38,467 nucleotides of DNA from contig JAEENG010000209.1 in the NCBI GenBank assembly GCA_016283615.1, forward strand, positions 1 to 38,467, in the 5' to 3' direction. Under the pieces are notes generated by a model. It saw only the letters and a list, made by a program, of their open reading frames with translations, was not told where the DNA came from and did not search any database. This document shows, piece by piece, positions 1-7,737 of this stretch. How positions within the stretch are numbered: the stretch's first letter is position 1; the number at the start of each line of letters is the position of its first letter. A program made the translations under genes and the position numbers. The DNA comes from Treponema sp. Its GTDB lineage: Bacteria; Spirochaetota; Spirochaetia; Treponematales; Treponemataceae.

Positions 1-8
1 ATTCACAC

Positions 9-38
9 TTGGTCAATCGCTCCCTTTCGTGATATACT
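9..38 (+). promoter_or_regulatory. Candidate promoter giving a leaderless mRNA
   Basis: TTGGTC at 9-14 and TATACT at 33-38 are separated by 18 bases. A start seven bases past the -10 falls on base 45, the A of the ATPase start codon. No ribosome binding site lies between, consistent with a leaderless message. This is inferred from the motifs only. Confidence 0.4.
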
Positions 39-44
39 TTGATA

Positions 45-1187
45 ATGCAGATAATACCTATAGCCAGCGGTAAAGGCGGCGTTGGAAAAAGTCTTCTTTC
101 CGCTAACCTCGCAATAACTTTAGGACAGGCAGGAAAAAAAGTTGTTCTTGCTGATTTGGATCTGGGGGCTTCAAACCTCCACCTTGTAATCGGACAAAGC
201 TCACCAAAAAAGGGAATCGGAACCTTTCTCACAGGCGAGAGTTCCTTCGAAGAAATAATTCAGCCCACAGAGTACGAAAACGTTTCCTTTATTGCCGGAG
301 ATTCCGAAATTCCGGGCTTAAGTTCCCTCAAAATTTTCCAGAAAAACAATCTGATTAAAAAGTTCCAGTCACTGGACTGCGACTATCTCATTATAGACCT
401 TGGTGCAGGAACACACCTCACAATTCTTGATCTGTTCCTCCTGTCACCTCAGGGAATCGTTGTAACCGCTCCCACAGTTACAGCCACATTGAACGGTTAT
501 CTTTTCCTTAAAAACGCAGTATTCAGGCTGATGGCAAGTTCATTCAAAAAGAACAGCCCGGCAGCCCAGTACATGAAAAAGCTCAAGGGCGACTCTGCAT
601 CCCTTCAGCGCTTATACATTCCAAAAATGATTGAGGCAATCAGCGAAATTGACCCTGAAAGTGCAAAAGTTTTCTCTGAACGCATGAGTCAGTTCCATCC
701 GCGCCTCGTAATGAACATGATTGACGAACCGAAGGACGCTGACAAGGCTCTCAAAATCCGCCGTTCATGCCAGCAGTACCTTGGTCTCGATGTTGAATCC
801 CTGGGCGTAATGTACCGGGACTCACTCCAGGACAAGGCGCTTTCTTCACGCCTGCCGGTTATCATTTACAAACCGAATGCAGTAATTTCCCAGGCAATTT
901 ACCGTATCGCAGAAAAGGTTCTCCAGAGCGAAACACTTCAGTTTGAAGGAACTTTTGAAGACATTGATACGGACGCTTCTTACGAACTTGCAACAGAAGA
1001 AGCAAACGACGATTTTTCTCAGAAAATGTCTTATGTTGAAGACCTGGTTGGAACCGGTGCCCTCAGCATGGGCGAACTTGCAGAAACAATCAAAACCCAG
1101 GCTTACGAAATTAACCAGTTGAGAAACGAAAACCTGCTTTTAAAGAGTAAACTCGTAAAGGCAGCCCAGCAGGGATTTAAATTATAG
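45..1187 (+). CDS. MinD/ParA-family ATPase (FlhG/MinD-like)
   Basis: A 380-residue P-loop ATPase of the MinD/ParA/FlhG class, which use ATP-driven dimerisation to position division, flagellar or other machinery. The deviant Walker A GKGGVGKS is at residues 9-16 with the signature lysine at 10. It is followed by the switch I-like DLDLGASNLH and a Walker B-like DYLIIDLGAG. The last 60 or so residues (ELAETIKTQAYEINQLRNEN) look like a coiled coil, an extension beyond a plain MinD. I chose ATG 45 over the in-frame TTG at 39 because neither has a Shine-Dalgarno and a promoter places the transcript start at about 45. lgt follows after 21 bases, so they are probably co-transcribed. No minC or minE is present, so a division role is not shown; FlhG-like flagellar placement is equally possible. 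Confidence 0.85.
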   Translation: MQIIPIASGKGGVGKSLLSANLAITLGQAGKKVVLADLDLGASNLHLVIGQSSPKKGIGTFLTGESSFEEIIQPTEYENVSFIAGDSEIPGLSSLKIFQKNNLIKKFQSLDCDYLIIDLGAGTHLTILDLFLLSPQGIVVTAPTVTATLNGYLFLKNAVFRLMASSFKKNSPAAQYMKKLKGDSASLQRLYIPKMIEAISEIDPESAKVFSERMSQFHPRLVMNMIDEPKDADKALKIRRSCQQYLGLDVESLGVMYRDSLQDKALSSRLPVIIYKPNAVISQAIYRIAEKVLQSETLQFEGTFEDIDTDASYELATEEANDDFSQKMSYVEDLVGTGALSMGELAETIKTQAYEINQLRNENLLLKSKLVKAAQQGFKL

Positions 1188-1208
1188 AATTTAAAAAAGG
1201 AATAAAAA

Positions 1209-2180
1209 ATGAATTTTCTACCGCTATACATTAACTATCCTTCATGGATTCATCCCGAAATTTTTCCGGGAGTACCGGTGCTGGGTTTAATCCGCTGGTA
1301 CGGACTTATGTATATTTTTGCCTTTGGAACCGCATTCATTGTGCTCAAGAAACTTCTCAAAGAAGGTGCTCTTGATACACAGGACTACAAGGCAACGGAA
1401 GATGACATTTTTAGTTTTATTGCCACAGGCATCGTCTTTCTTTTAATCGGCGCCCGCATTTTTTCCACCCTCGTTTACGACACTTCAGGAATTTATTATA
1501 AAAAACCATGGCTGATTTTCTGGCCCTTCAATGATAAGGGACAGTTTACAGGTCTTGCCGGCATGAGTTATCACGGCGGTTTTATCGGCGGCTTTATCGG
1601 AATGATTTTCTGGTGTGTACGCCGCAAAAAACCTATACTCAAATGGGTGGACGCAATGGCAACCGCAATTCCTGCCGGATACACATTTGGCCGCCTGGGA
1701 AACTACCTCAACGGAGAACTTTACGGCCGCATCACAACAATACCGTGGGGAACCGTTTTTCCTGGTGCTGAACGCTTTTCTGCTTCGATTGCGTGGGTAC
1801 AGAACTTTGCACAAAAGTGCGGAATGGAACTCAACGGCGCTCTCATCAATTTGCCGCGTCATCCAAGCCAGCTCTACGAAGCTCTTTTTGAAGGGCTGAT
1901 TTTATTTTTGATTATATGGCTGCTTCACAGAAAAAAGCCGTTTGACGGATTTTCAAGTTCACTTTATATCGCAGGCTACGGAATTTTCAGATTCTTTATT
2001 GAATACTTTAGGGAGCCGGACGCAGACATCGGTTACCGCATCTCAGCAGACCCGTCGGCACCGCTCTACATGAACACTTCCATGTTCAACATTTCTACAG
2101 GCCAGATACTCTGCTTTCTGATGATAGTTGGCGGAATTACACTTGGTGTTGTGTCATATTTAAAATCCAGAAAAGACTGA
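1209..2180 (+). CDS. lgt: Prolipoprotein diacylglyceryl transferase Lgt
   Basis: Lgt moves a diacylglyceryl group from phosphatidylglycerol onto the lipobox cysteine of prolipoproteins, the first step of lipoprotein maturation in the inner membrane. The 323-residue polytopic protein carries the family signatures: YHGGFIGG with His122, GRLGNYLNGELYGR with Arg162 and Asn165, HPSQLYEALFEG, and FFIEYFREPD near the C-terminus. Several hydrophobic segments fit a multi-pass membrane protein. Start ATG 1209 follows AAGGA at a normal distance. It sits 21 bases after the ATPase gene and ends before a strong hairpin terminator. The LivK lipoprotein encoded in this same window would be one of its substrates. 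Confidence 0.96.
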   Translation: MNFLPLYINYPSWIHPEIFPGVPVLGLIRWYGLMYIFAFGTAFIVLKKLLKEGALDTQDYKATEDDIFSFIATGIVFLLIGARIFSTLVYDTSGIYYKKPWLIFWPFNDKGQFTGLAGMSYHGGFIGGFIGMIFWCVRRKKPILKWVDAMATAIPAGYTFGRLGNYLNGELYGRITTIPWGTVFPGAERFSASIAWVQNFAQKCGMELNGALINLPRHPSQLYEALFEGLILFLIIWLLHRKKPFDGFSSSLYIAGYGIFRFFIEYFREPDADIGYRISADPSAPLYMNTSMFNISTGQILCFLMIVGGITLGVVSYLKSRKD

Positions 2181-2200
2181 CGGTTTAATTTTTAAAAGCA

Positions 2201-2242
2201 AACGCCCGGAAAAGGTAAAACCTTCCCCGGGCGTTCGTTTTT
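2201..2242. terminator. Terminator between lgt and tkt
   Basis: AACGCCCGG (2201-2209) pairs perfectly with CCGGGCGTT (2227-2235), and an inner AAGG/CCTT extends the stem. It is followed on the plus strand by CGTTTTTC. It lies between convergent lgt and tkt, and the opposite strand also has a T-rich exit, so it may serve both. Confidence 0.85.
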
Positions 2243-2248
2243 CTATGA

Positions 2249-4216
2249 TTATTTTATTAATTCAGCAAGTTTTTCTGCTGTAAAGCCGAAGGCTTCCGCA
2301 ATTTTCTTGCCAGGTCCGCTTTCGCCAAAGCGGTCGATTGTAAACAAATCTTTTTTGTCGTTAACGTAGCTTTCCCATCCGGTTGAACATCCGGCTTCTG
2401 TAACAACAACGCGTTTTGCTCCGCCAAGGATTTGAGCCTTAAAGGCGTCGTCCTGAGCTTCGAAAAGTTTTTTGTCCATTACACTTACTACGCGAACAGC
2501 CTTTCCGGTTACCTTTGCTGCAGCATCAAGAGCCATGCAAACTTCACTGCCTGTAGCAAGGATTGTTACATCAGGAGTATCGCTTCCTTTTTTAACAATG
2601 TAAGCGCCCTGCCTGATAGTGTTTTTCCAGTTTGAATCCTCTTTTGCATAAACAGGAACATTCTGTCTTGTAAGGGCAAGAACAACCGGATGGTCCTTGC
2701 TTTCCATAGCCATGTGCCATGCACTTACAGTTTCTTCAGCATCGCCCGGTCTCAAAACCTGTACGCCCGGAATAGCCCTCAGAGAAGCGAGCTGTTCAAT
2801 CGGCTGGTGTGTGGGACCGTCTTCGCCAAGGTAAATTGAGTCATGAGTCAAATCGTAGATTACAGGCTGCTTCATGATGGAAGCGAGACGAATTGACGGT
2901 CTCATGTAATCACTGAATACAAGGTATGTTGCAACGAACGGGCGGATTCCTCCGTGGAGACTCATTCCGGCAGCTTCGCTTGCCATTCCAAACTCGCGGA
3001 TACCGTATTCAATTGAACGGCCTGCTCTGTTTGAAGGTGTATAAGTTCCACCATCACACTTCATTCCTGATTTATTTGAACCCTTAAGGTCTGCACTTCC
3101 ACCAACGAGATATGAATGGCTCAGACCCATTGTGTTGATCATATCGCCGCTTGCAGTACGTGTTGCAACAGAAGCTCCAATTTCGTAAGCCGGGTCTGCA
3201 GCAGAAGCAGTTTCTGTTCCTTCGTAAGAAGCCTTCCACTGTTTTGCAAGTTCAGGATTTTCATCTGCCCAGGCGTTAAATTCTTTGTTCCAGTCGTCTT
3301 CTTTTCTGGCAAAGTCAGCTTTCTTTTCGTTAAAGTAGCGCAATGCATCCGGATCAACATAGAAAAATTCTTCAGGGCTGATTCCGAGAGCCTTCTTTGT
3401 AAGGGCTACATCGTTGTCACCGAGAGGTTCGCCGTGTACGGCAGGAGTTCCCTGTTTTGGTGCAAACTTACCGATAACTGACTTGAGCATAATCAAAGTC
3501 GGTTTGTCAGAGCATTTTTTAGCCTTTTCAACAAGTTTTACAAGGCCCTTAACATTGTACATGTCGCCTTTCAAAACCTGCCAGCCGTATGCTTCGTAGC
3601 GCTTTCCGATATCTTCCGTAAAAGTAATGTCAGTTGAACCGTCGATGGAAATTTTATTCTGATCGTAGAATACAATCAGTTTGCCGAGCTTGTTGTGACC
3701 TGCAAAAGAACTTGCTTCAGAAGAAACACCTTCTTCAAGACAGCCTTCGCCGACAAGAGCATATGTGTAGTGATCTACGATTTTGTGATTTTTAGTATTA
3801 TATTTTGCAGCCAGGTGTGATTCTGCGAGAGCCATACCAACAGCAAGTGCAATGCCCTGACCAAGAGGACCACTTGTGTTTTCTACACCGTCTGTGTAGC
3901 CGTATTCCGGGTGTCCCGGGCAGGCCGAACCAATCTGGCGGAAGTTTTTGATGTCTTCCATTGTAACTTTGTAGCCGCTCAAATGCAAAATTGAATAAAG
4001 CAGCATTGAACCATGTCCTGCAGATAAAACAAAGCGATCACGATCAGCCCATTTTGAATCAGCCGGATTGTGCTTGAGGATTTCTCCGTACAAAACAGCA
4101 GCAAGCTCTGCACATCCAAGCGGGAGTCCAGGATGACCTGATTTTGCTTTCTGGATAGCATCGATTGACAAACTGCGAATTGATTTTGCAACGGCAGCAA
4201 TACCTTTTGTGTCCAT
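2249..4216 (-). CDS. tkt: Transketolase
   Basis: A thiamine-diphosphate enzyme that transfers two-carbon ketol units between sugar phosphates in the non-oxidative pentose phosphate pathway, linking ribose-5-P and erythrose-4-P supply to glycolysis. At 655 residues it has the usual full length. KSGHPGLPLG and AGHGSML near the N-terminus and GPLGQGIALAVGMA are typical. The thiamine-binding motif begins GEGCLEEG and ends DQNKISIDG. The pyrimidine and C-terminal domains follow (EYGIREFGMA, HDSIYLGEDGPTHQP, VVTEAGCSTGW). Start ATG 4216 is preceded by AAGGGG. It lies 36 bases after the PtsN-like gene with no terminator between, so it is probably the last gene of a three-gene operon. Confidence 0.97.
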   Translation of the reverse strand: MDTKGIAAVAKSIRSLSIDAIQKAKSGHPGLPLGCAELAAVLYGEILKHNPADSKWADRDRFVLSAGHGSMLLYSILHLSGYKVTMEDIKNFRQIGSACPGHPEYGYTDGVENTSGPLGQGIALAVGMALAESHLAAKYNTKNHKIVDHYTYALVGEGCLEEGVSSEASSFAGHNKLGKLIVFYDQNKISIDGSTDITFTEDIGKRYEAYGWQVLKGDMYNVKGLVKLVEKAKKCSDKPTLIMLKSVIGKFAPKQGTPAVHGEPLGDNDVALTKKALGISPEEFFYVDPDALRYFNEKKADFARKEDDWNKEFNAWADENPELAKQWKASYEGTETASAADPAYEIGASVATRTASGDMINTMGLSHSYLVGGSADLKGSNKSGMKCDGGTYTPSNRAGRSIEYGIREFGMASEAAGMSLHGGIRPFVATYLVFSDYMRPSIRLASIMKQPVIYDLTHDSIYLGEDGPTHQPIEQLASLRAIPGVQVLRPGDAEETVSAWHMAMESKDHPVVLALTRQNVPVYAKEDSNWKNTIRQGAYIVKKGSDTPDVTILATGSEVCMALDAAAKVTGKAVRVVSVMDKKLFEAQDDAFKAQILGGAKRVVVTEAGCSTGWESYVNDKKDLFTIDRFGESGPGKKIAEAFGFTAEKLAELIK

Positions 4217-4252
4217 AAAATAACCCCTTAAAAAATATTTATGACTAAAAAC

Positions 4253-4714
4253 CTAGAACTGGCGTGTCAACGGAAAGATGACATCAAAATCCTGTCTGGT
4301 TTCCAGTGCATTTTTAAACTGTGGATTTTGTAAAAGTCGTGCCAGACGCGAAATAATATGCAGATGCGCCTGTACACTGCAGCTCAGGGGAATAATCATC
4401 GTAGAAACCCTTTTGCTGTCCATTGCCTGCATATCAATCGGATCTTTCAAGTAGCAGATATAAATTCTCTGGTCTTCAACACGCTTTACAAGTGGCTGCT
4501 GCGAGTGCGGAATTGCAAATCCCTTTCCGACAGCAGTGCTCAAAACGCTTTCTCTCTGACAGAGAGCATCATATAAATGTCTGGCTGATAATCCTTGAGG
4601 AAGGTTGATTTTTTTGCAGATTGAATCAAAGCACTCTAAAGCTGTAGAGCCGCCAATGTCTTTGTAAATGCCACCAAGTCTTAAAAACTCACCGATATTT
4701 ACATCTGAAAGCAT
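4253..4714 (-). CDS. PTS EIIA protein, nitrogen-type (PtsN-like)
   Basis: A 153-residue PTS_EIIA_2-type domain. Such proteins are phosphorylated on histidine by HPr or NPr and act in sugar uptake or, for PtsN, in regulation. The phospho-acceptor is predicted as His70 in GKGFAIPHSQ, in the position of the family's G-x-A-x-P-H motif. No EIIB or EIIC gene is adjacent, which favours a regulatory rather than a transport role. I place the start at ATG 4714, behind GCGGAGGATTACA. An in-frame TTG at 4729 would bury that ribosome binding site inside the gene. The gene is sandwiched between an unknown protein and transketolase, all on one strand with short gaps, suggesting a link to carbon status. The exact target is unknown. 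Confidence 0.85.
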   Translation of the reverse strand: MLSDVNIGEFLRLGGIYKDIGGSTALECFDSICKKINLPQGLSARHLYDALCQRESVLSTAVGKGFAIPHSQQPLVKRVEDQRIYICYLKDPIDMQAMDSKRVSTMIIPLSCSVQAHLHIISRLARLLQNPQFKNALETRQDFDVIFPLTRQF

Positions 4715-4749
4715 TGTAATCCTCCGCAAAAATAGCGAACAGTCTCTGA

Positions 4750-6216
4750 TCAGATAACTTTGAATCTTTTAGCAAGAGATCTGTCAACAGCTGCCTTTAA
4801 GCGGGTTCTTATGTCTTCAAAATTATATTCCATGCCTTCAAGCGAAAGTTTAATTGCAGTTTGTTCTTCGTCTGCACATTCCTTTTCACCGGCAAGCATT
4901 TCGAGCATCCTTGTAATGTGAGCAAACAATTGTGAAAGGGTTACAAGTTCCTGCTGCGGGAACTTAACAATTTCTTTGCCTGCACAATCTACTTCGTAAA
5001 CAAGGTCGCCTACTCTTGAATACAAACTCAATGCGTCATGTCTGATTGAACCCATCGCAAAATCAGCAAATCTGTTGTATTTGTTACGGATTATAGCATT
5101 TCGCCGCATAATATGCAATGTAAAGTCAGATCTCTCTTTTTCTGTCATTTGAATTGAACTCGGAATCATTGCTTCGCACAACGAATCCAGATCATCTTTT
5201 TTTTCATACAGCTGGTCTTTTATATAGCAGTCAATTATATACTCAGGCATTCCACTGAATCTTGCGGGAGCAAAATCATCTTTATCGGACCTTCCGTGGA
5301 AAAGTGTGTCCATATTCCACTTGCCTACCGCAGGAACATCTTCATTCTTTTTCCAGAGACGTGTTTCTACGCCAAAAAGTTCCATACCAACGCGTGCAGC
5401 CTTGTCCAGAAATTCATGAATCGAACTGCATTCCGGAGAACATAACTCGCGCCGGTTTTCGTAAAAAGCAAAACCGAGCTGCTGTTCCATTGAATTACAC
5501 GGGCCCATCTTGTCAAAACTTAAAAGAAGTGCATCTTCAAGTTTTTTACACCATTTTTCGCGTTCAGTAATTTCTGCGGCACGGATAAATGGATTTTTGT
5601 TGTGTTCGATTTCCGGAAAGATTTCTATAATGCCTCTGTCCCAGTTGTTGACACGGCAGAGAATTCTGTCGCCTTTCTGAAAGTCAAAGTCTTCCATTAC
5701 GCGTTCAAGAGAAACTGCCGTGAGCTTTAATTTTGGCGGAAGTTCAAAACCGTTGTTTGCCAGGTTTAAATCTGCGTTTATCGGGTCTGCTCCGATGTAC
5801 TGACTTGCGTATTCATCACCGTAAAAGGTAAAGAGGTCGCGGGCGGTGTTACAGTCCGTTTCAAATGTAGTCTTCGGAAGAATTTTACCCGCATACTCAA
5901 AATCCAGGCTGCAGGAAAGCATTTCGCCGTCCACAAACGGCATACATCTGTCGCCCGGTACAAAAACTTTCTGGTCCAGTTCCTGCTGAGTCGGAACAAA
6001 ACTAAAGAACATTCCGGTAAATGCGCCGGCCTGAGTTATAAAATGATTGCCTTCAAGTGCAAAAACTCTTTCGTCCATCTGAAGAAATTCAATCAATTCA
6101 TCCTTATCAACTTTTTTGCCGCAGGTTTTCATCAACTGGGCAAGATCGTTGACTGTAAATGGAGAAGTATAATTTCTTAAAAATCTTTCGAGCAGAGATT
6201 CTAAACTCAGGTTCAT
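4750..6216 (-). CDS. Uncharacterised 488-residue protein
   Basis: I do not recognise this protein. It is soluble by inspection, with no signal peptide or membrane segment. The first 60 or so residues (LRNYTSPFTVNDLAQLMK...ELIEFLQMDERVFALEGNHFI) resemble a winged-helix or helix-turn-helix fold. The middle has FDFQKGDRILCRVNNWDRG, a beta-rich stretch, and a KNPFIRAAEITEREKW segment. The C-terminal half is mainly helical and acidic, ending in SLAKRFKVI. No catalytic motif is obvious. The ATG at 6216 has no Shine-Dalgarno but sits just behind a promoter. It is the first gene of the probable operon with the PtsN-like protein and transketolase, 35 bases upstream of the former. Codon use matches the neighbours, so recent transfer is not indicated. 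Confidence 0.8.
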   Translation of the reverse strand: MNLSLESLLERFLRNYTSPFTVNDLAQLMKTCGKKVDKDELIEFLQMDERVFALEGNHFITQAGAFTGMFFSFVPTQQELDQKVFVPGDRCMPFVDGEMLSCSLDFEYAGKILPKTTFETDCNTARDLFTFYGDEYASQYIGADPINADLNLANNGFELPPKLKLTAVSLERVMEDFDFQKGDRILCRVNNWDRGIIEIFPEIEHNKNPFIRAAEITEREKWCKKLEDALLLSFDKMGPCNSMEQQLGFAFYENRRELCSPECSSIHEFLDKAARVGMELFGVETRLWKKNEDVPAVGKWNMDTLFHGRSDKDDFAPARFSGMPEYIIDCYIKDQLYEKKDDLDSLCEAMIPSSIQMTEKERSDFTLHIMRRNAIIRNKYNRFADFAMGSIRHDALSLYSRVGDLVYEVDCAGKEIVKFPQQELVTLSQLFAHITRMLEMLAGEKECADEEQTAIKLSLEGMEYNFEDIRTRLKAAVDRSLAKRFKVI

Positions 6217-6227
6217 ATATATAATTT

Positions 6228-6256
6228 AATATAGGAAATTGCTGGAGTCCATTAAA
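6228..6256 (-). promoter_or_regulatory. Candidate promoter of the unknown-ptsN-tkt operon
   Basis: On the minus strand, TTTAAT (6251-6256) and TATATT (6228-6233) are 17 bases apart. The predicted start falls about 4-5 bases before ATG 6216, leaving almost no leader and no ribosome binding site. The -35 is weak (3/6) and the -10 strong (5/6). Confidence 0.4.
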
Positions 6257-6274
6257 TTATTAAAAGTTATTGAA

Positions 6275-6311
6275 ATCTCTAAAAAACCGCTTTAAACGGC
6301 TTTTTAGAGAT
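6275..6311 (-). terminator. Terminator after the CBS-ACT gene
   Basis: Arms 6275-6289 and 6297-6311 pair over 15 positions with one mismatch, starting ATCTCTAAAAA. A 7-base loop separates them, and a T-rich but interrupted tail follows on the minus strand. It begins five bases past the CBS-ACT stop codon. Confidence 0.75.
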
Positions 6312-6315
6312 AATT

Positions 6316-6963
6316 TTATTTAGTTTCGCGGATGTCGAGAATTTTTACGTTGCAGCCGTTCAGGATAGATTCAACTTCTTTGAGCGAAATATTACCTACC
6401 TTGATTGTTACGTTGCGCTTTGAAACATCGATTCCTTCAGTAGTTACCGTAGAAACAATATTTGCGTTCTTTTCGGCAAGTGCCTGGGTAATACGTGCAA
6501 GTTCACCAGGTTTTTCGAGAGCTTCGAGTGTTACGCGTACGCCCGGATGACGGGCACCAAACATGTTTACAAAGGCGTTAAAAATATCTGTTTCTGTGAT
6601 GATTCCGCTCAAAATGCCTTCGCACAGAACCGGAAGACAGCCGATTTTTTTGTCTGCCATAATGCGGGCAGCTTCCTCGATTACCTCATCGCAGTCAACA
6701 GTTACAACATTTTTAACCATAACCTTTTCAACCTTGAGTTTAGACAAAAGGTATCCAAGTTCATAAATATCGAGGGTAGAAGCACTTGATGGATCTGCTT
6801 TCTGAAGATCATTCTTAGTTACGATTCCAACAAGACGATTTGATTTATCAAGAACAGGCAACTTATTGATTTTTTCTTTATTCATAAGAGCCTTTGCGTC
6901 AGTTACAGAAGTGTCCGGTCCTACATAAATAGGATTTTTAGTCATAATATCACAAACTTTCAT
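6316..6963 (-). CDS. CBS-CBS-ACT domain protein (AcuB-like)
   Basis: A 215-residue regulatory protein. Two CBS domains occupy about residues 1-60 (MTKNPIYVGPDTSVTDA, VGIVTKNDL) and 75-135 (MVKNVVTVDCDEVIEEA, SGIITETDIFNAFV). An ACT domain fills about 138-212 (EKPGELARITQALAEKNANI). CBS pairs usually bind adenosyl nucleotides and ACT domains usually bind amino acids, so this is a plausible nucleotide/amino-acid sensor with no catalytic domain of its own. The layout resembles Bacillus AcuB. ATG 6963 has a strong ribosome binding site, GGAGG. It lies 43 bases after livF with its own extended -10, and its position behind an amino-acid importer suggests a role in amino-acid control. That role is inference. 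Confidence 0.85.
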   Translation of the reverse strand: MKVCDIMTKNPIYVGPDTSVTDAKALMNKEKINKLPVLDKSNRLVGIVTKNDLQKADPSSASTLDIYELGYLLSKLKVEKVMVKNVVTVDCDEVIEEAARIMADKKIGCLPVLCEGILSGIITETDIFNAFVNMFGARHPGVRVTLEALEKPGELARITQALAEKNANIVSTVTTEGIDVSKRNVTIKVGNISLKEVESILNGCNVKILDIRETK

Positions 6964-6992
6964 ATCAAACCTCCTATATAAACACCTTATAT

Positions 6993-7001
6993 ATTATAAC
7001 A
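6993..7001 (-). promoter_or_regulatory. Extended -10 promoter for the CBS-ACT gene
   Basis: The minus strand reads TGTTATAAT, a consensus -10 with the TGn extension, inside the 43-base gap between livF and the CBS-ACT gene. There is no good -35, as is common for extended -10 promoters. Read-through from livF is also possible because no terminator lies between. Confidence 0.5.
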
Positions 7002-7006
7002 CAACA

Positions 7007-7723
7007 TCAGCCGCCGAGGTATGCTGCTTTTACTGCAGGATCATTAATCATGTCAGCCGCATTTCCGCTTGAAGCTACGCTTCCTGTTTCGAGAATATAA
7101 ACACGGTTTGCGATGCTCATTGCCTTAAACGCGTTCTGTTCAACCAGAAGGATTGTAGTTCCGTCTGCGTTGATTTTTTTGATAATGTCAAAAATTTCGT
7201 CTACAAGAATCGGAGCAAGCCCCATACTCGGTTCATCGAGGAGGAGAAGTTTCGGCTCTGCCATAAGACCGCGTCCCATAGCAAGCATCTGCTGTTCACC
7301 ACCGCTCAAAGTACCGCTGATCTGACGGATACGTTCCTTGAGGCGTGGAAAAAGCTCAAAAACATGTTCCATATCATTTTTGATTGCAGCACGGTCCTTT
7401 CTTGTAAAAGCGCCCATTTCGAGGTTTTCCTTTACAGTAAGGTTTGCAAAAATTCGTCTTCCTTCCGGAACGTGAATCAGGCCGCGGCGTACAATCTGTT
7501 CCGGAGCAAGCGAAGAAATATTTTCGCCGTCAAACACAACGCTGCCGTTCTGTTTTTTGATAAGGTTGGAAATTGAATGAAGTGTTGTTGTTTTACCGGC
7601 ACCGTTTGAACCGATAAGGCTGATAATTTCGCCCTGTTCAACATCAAAACTTATTCCTTTGAGGGCTCTGATTGCCCCGTAATTTACGACTAAATCTTTT
7701 ACTTCAAGCATCTTATTTGCCAT
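7007..7723 (-). CDS. livF: Branched-chain amino acid ABC transporter ATPase LivF
   Basis: One of the two cytoplasmic ATPases that power the LivHM permease. Walker A is GSNGAGKTT, the signature is LSGGEQQML, and Walker B is LLLLDEPSMGLAP, a LivF hallmark. The switch histidine region reads TTILLVEQNAF. It is about 238 residues from ATG 7723, which has GGGAG eight bases upstream. An alternative ATG at 7738 overlaps the livG stop as TAATG and adds five residues (MGESR). That start would be translationally coupled but has no clear ribosome binding site. It is the last liv gene before the CBS-ACT protein. Confidence 0.93.
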   Translation of the reverse strand: MANKMLEVKDLVVNYGAIRALKGISFDVEQGEIISLIGSNGAGKTTTLHSISNLIKKQNGSVVFDGENISSLAPEQIVRRGLIHVPEGRRIFANLTVKENLEMGAFTRKDRAAIKNDMEHVFELFPRLKERIRQISGTLSGGEQQMLAMGRGLMAEPKLLLLDEPSMGLAPILVDEIFDIIKKINADGTTILLVEQNAFKAMSIANRVYILETGSVASSGNAADMINDPAVKAAYLGG

Positions 7724-7737
7724 TCTGCTTTCTCCCA

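Noticed and set aside
39-44. TTG start six bases before ATG 45 for the ATPase
   Set aside because: No ribosome binding site, and the predicted transcript would begin after it.
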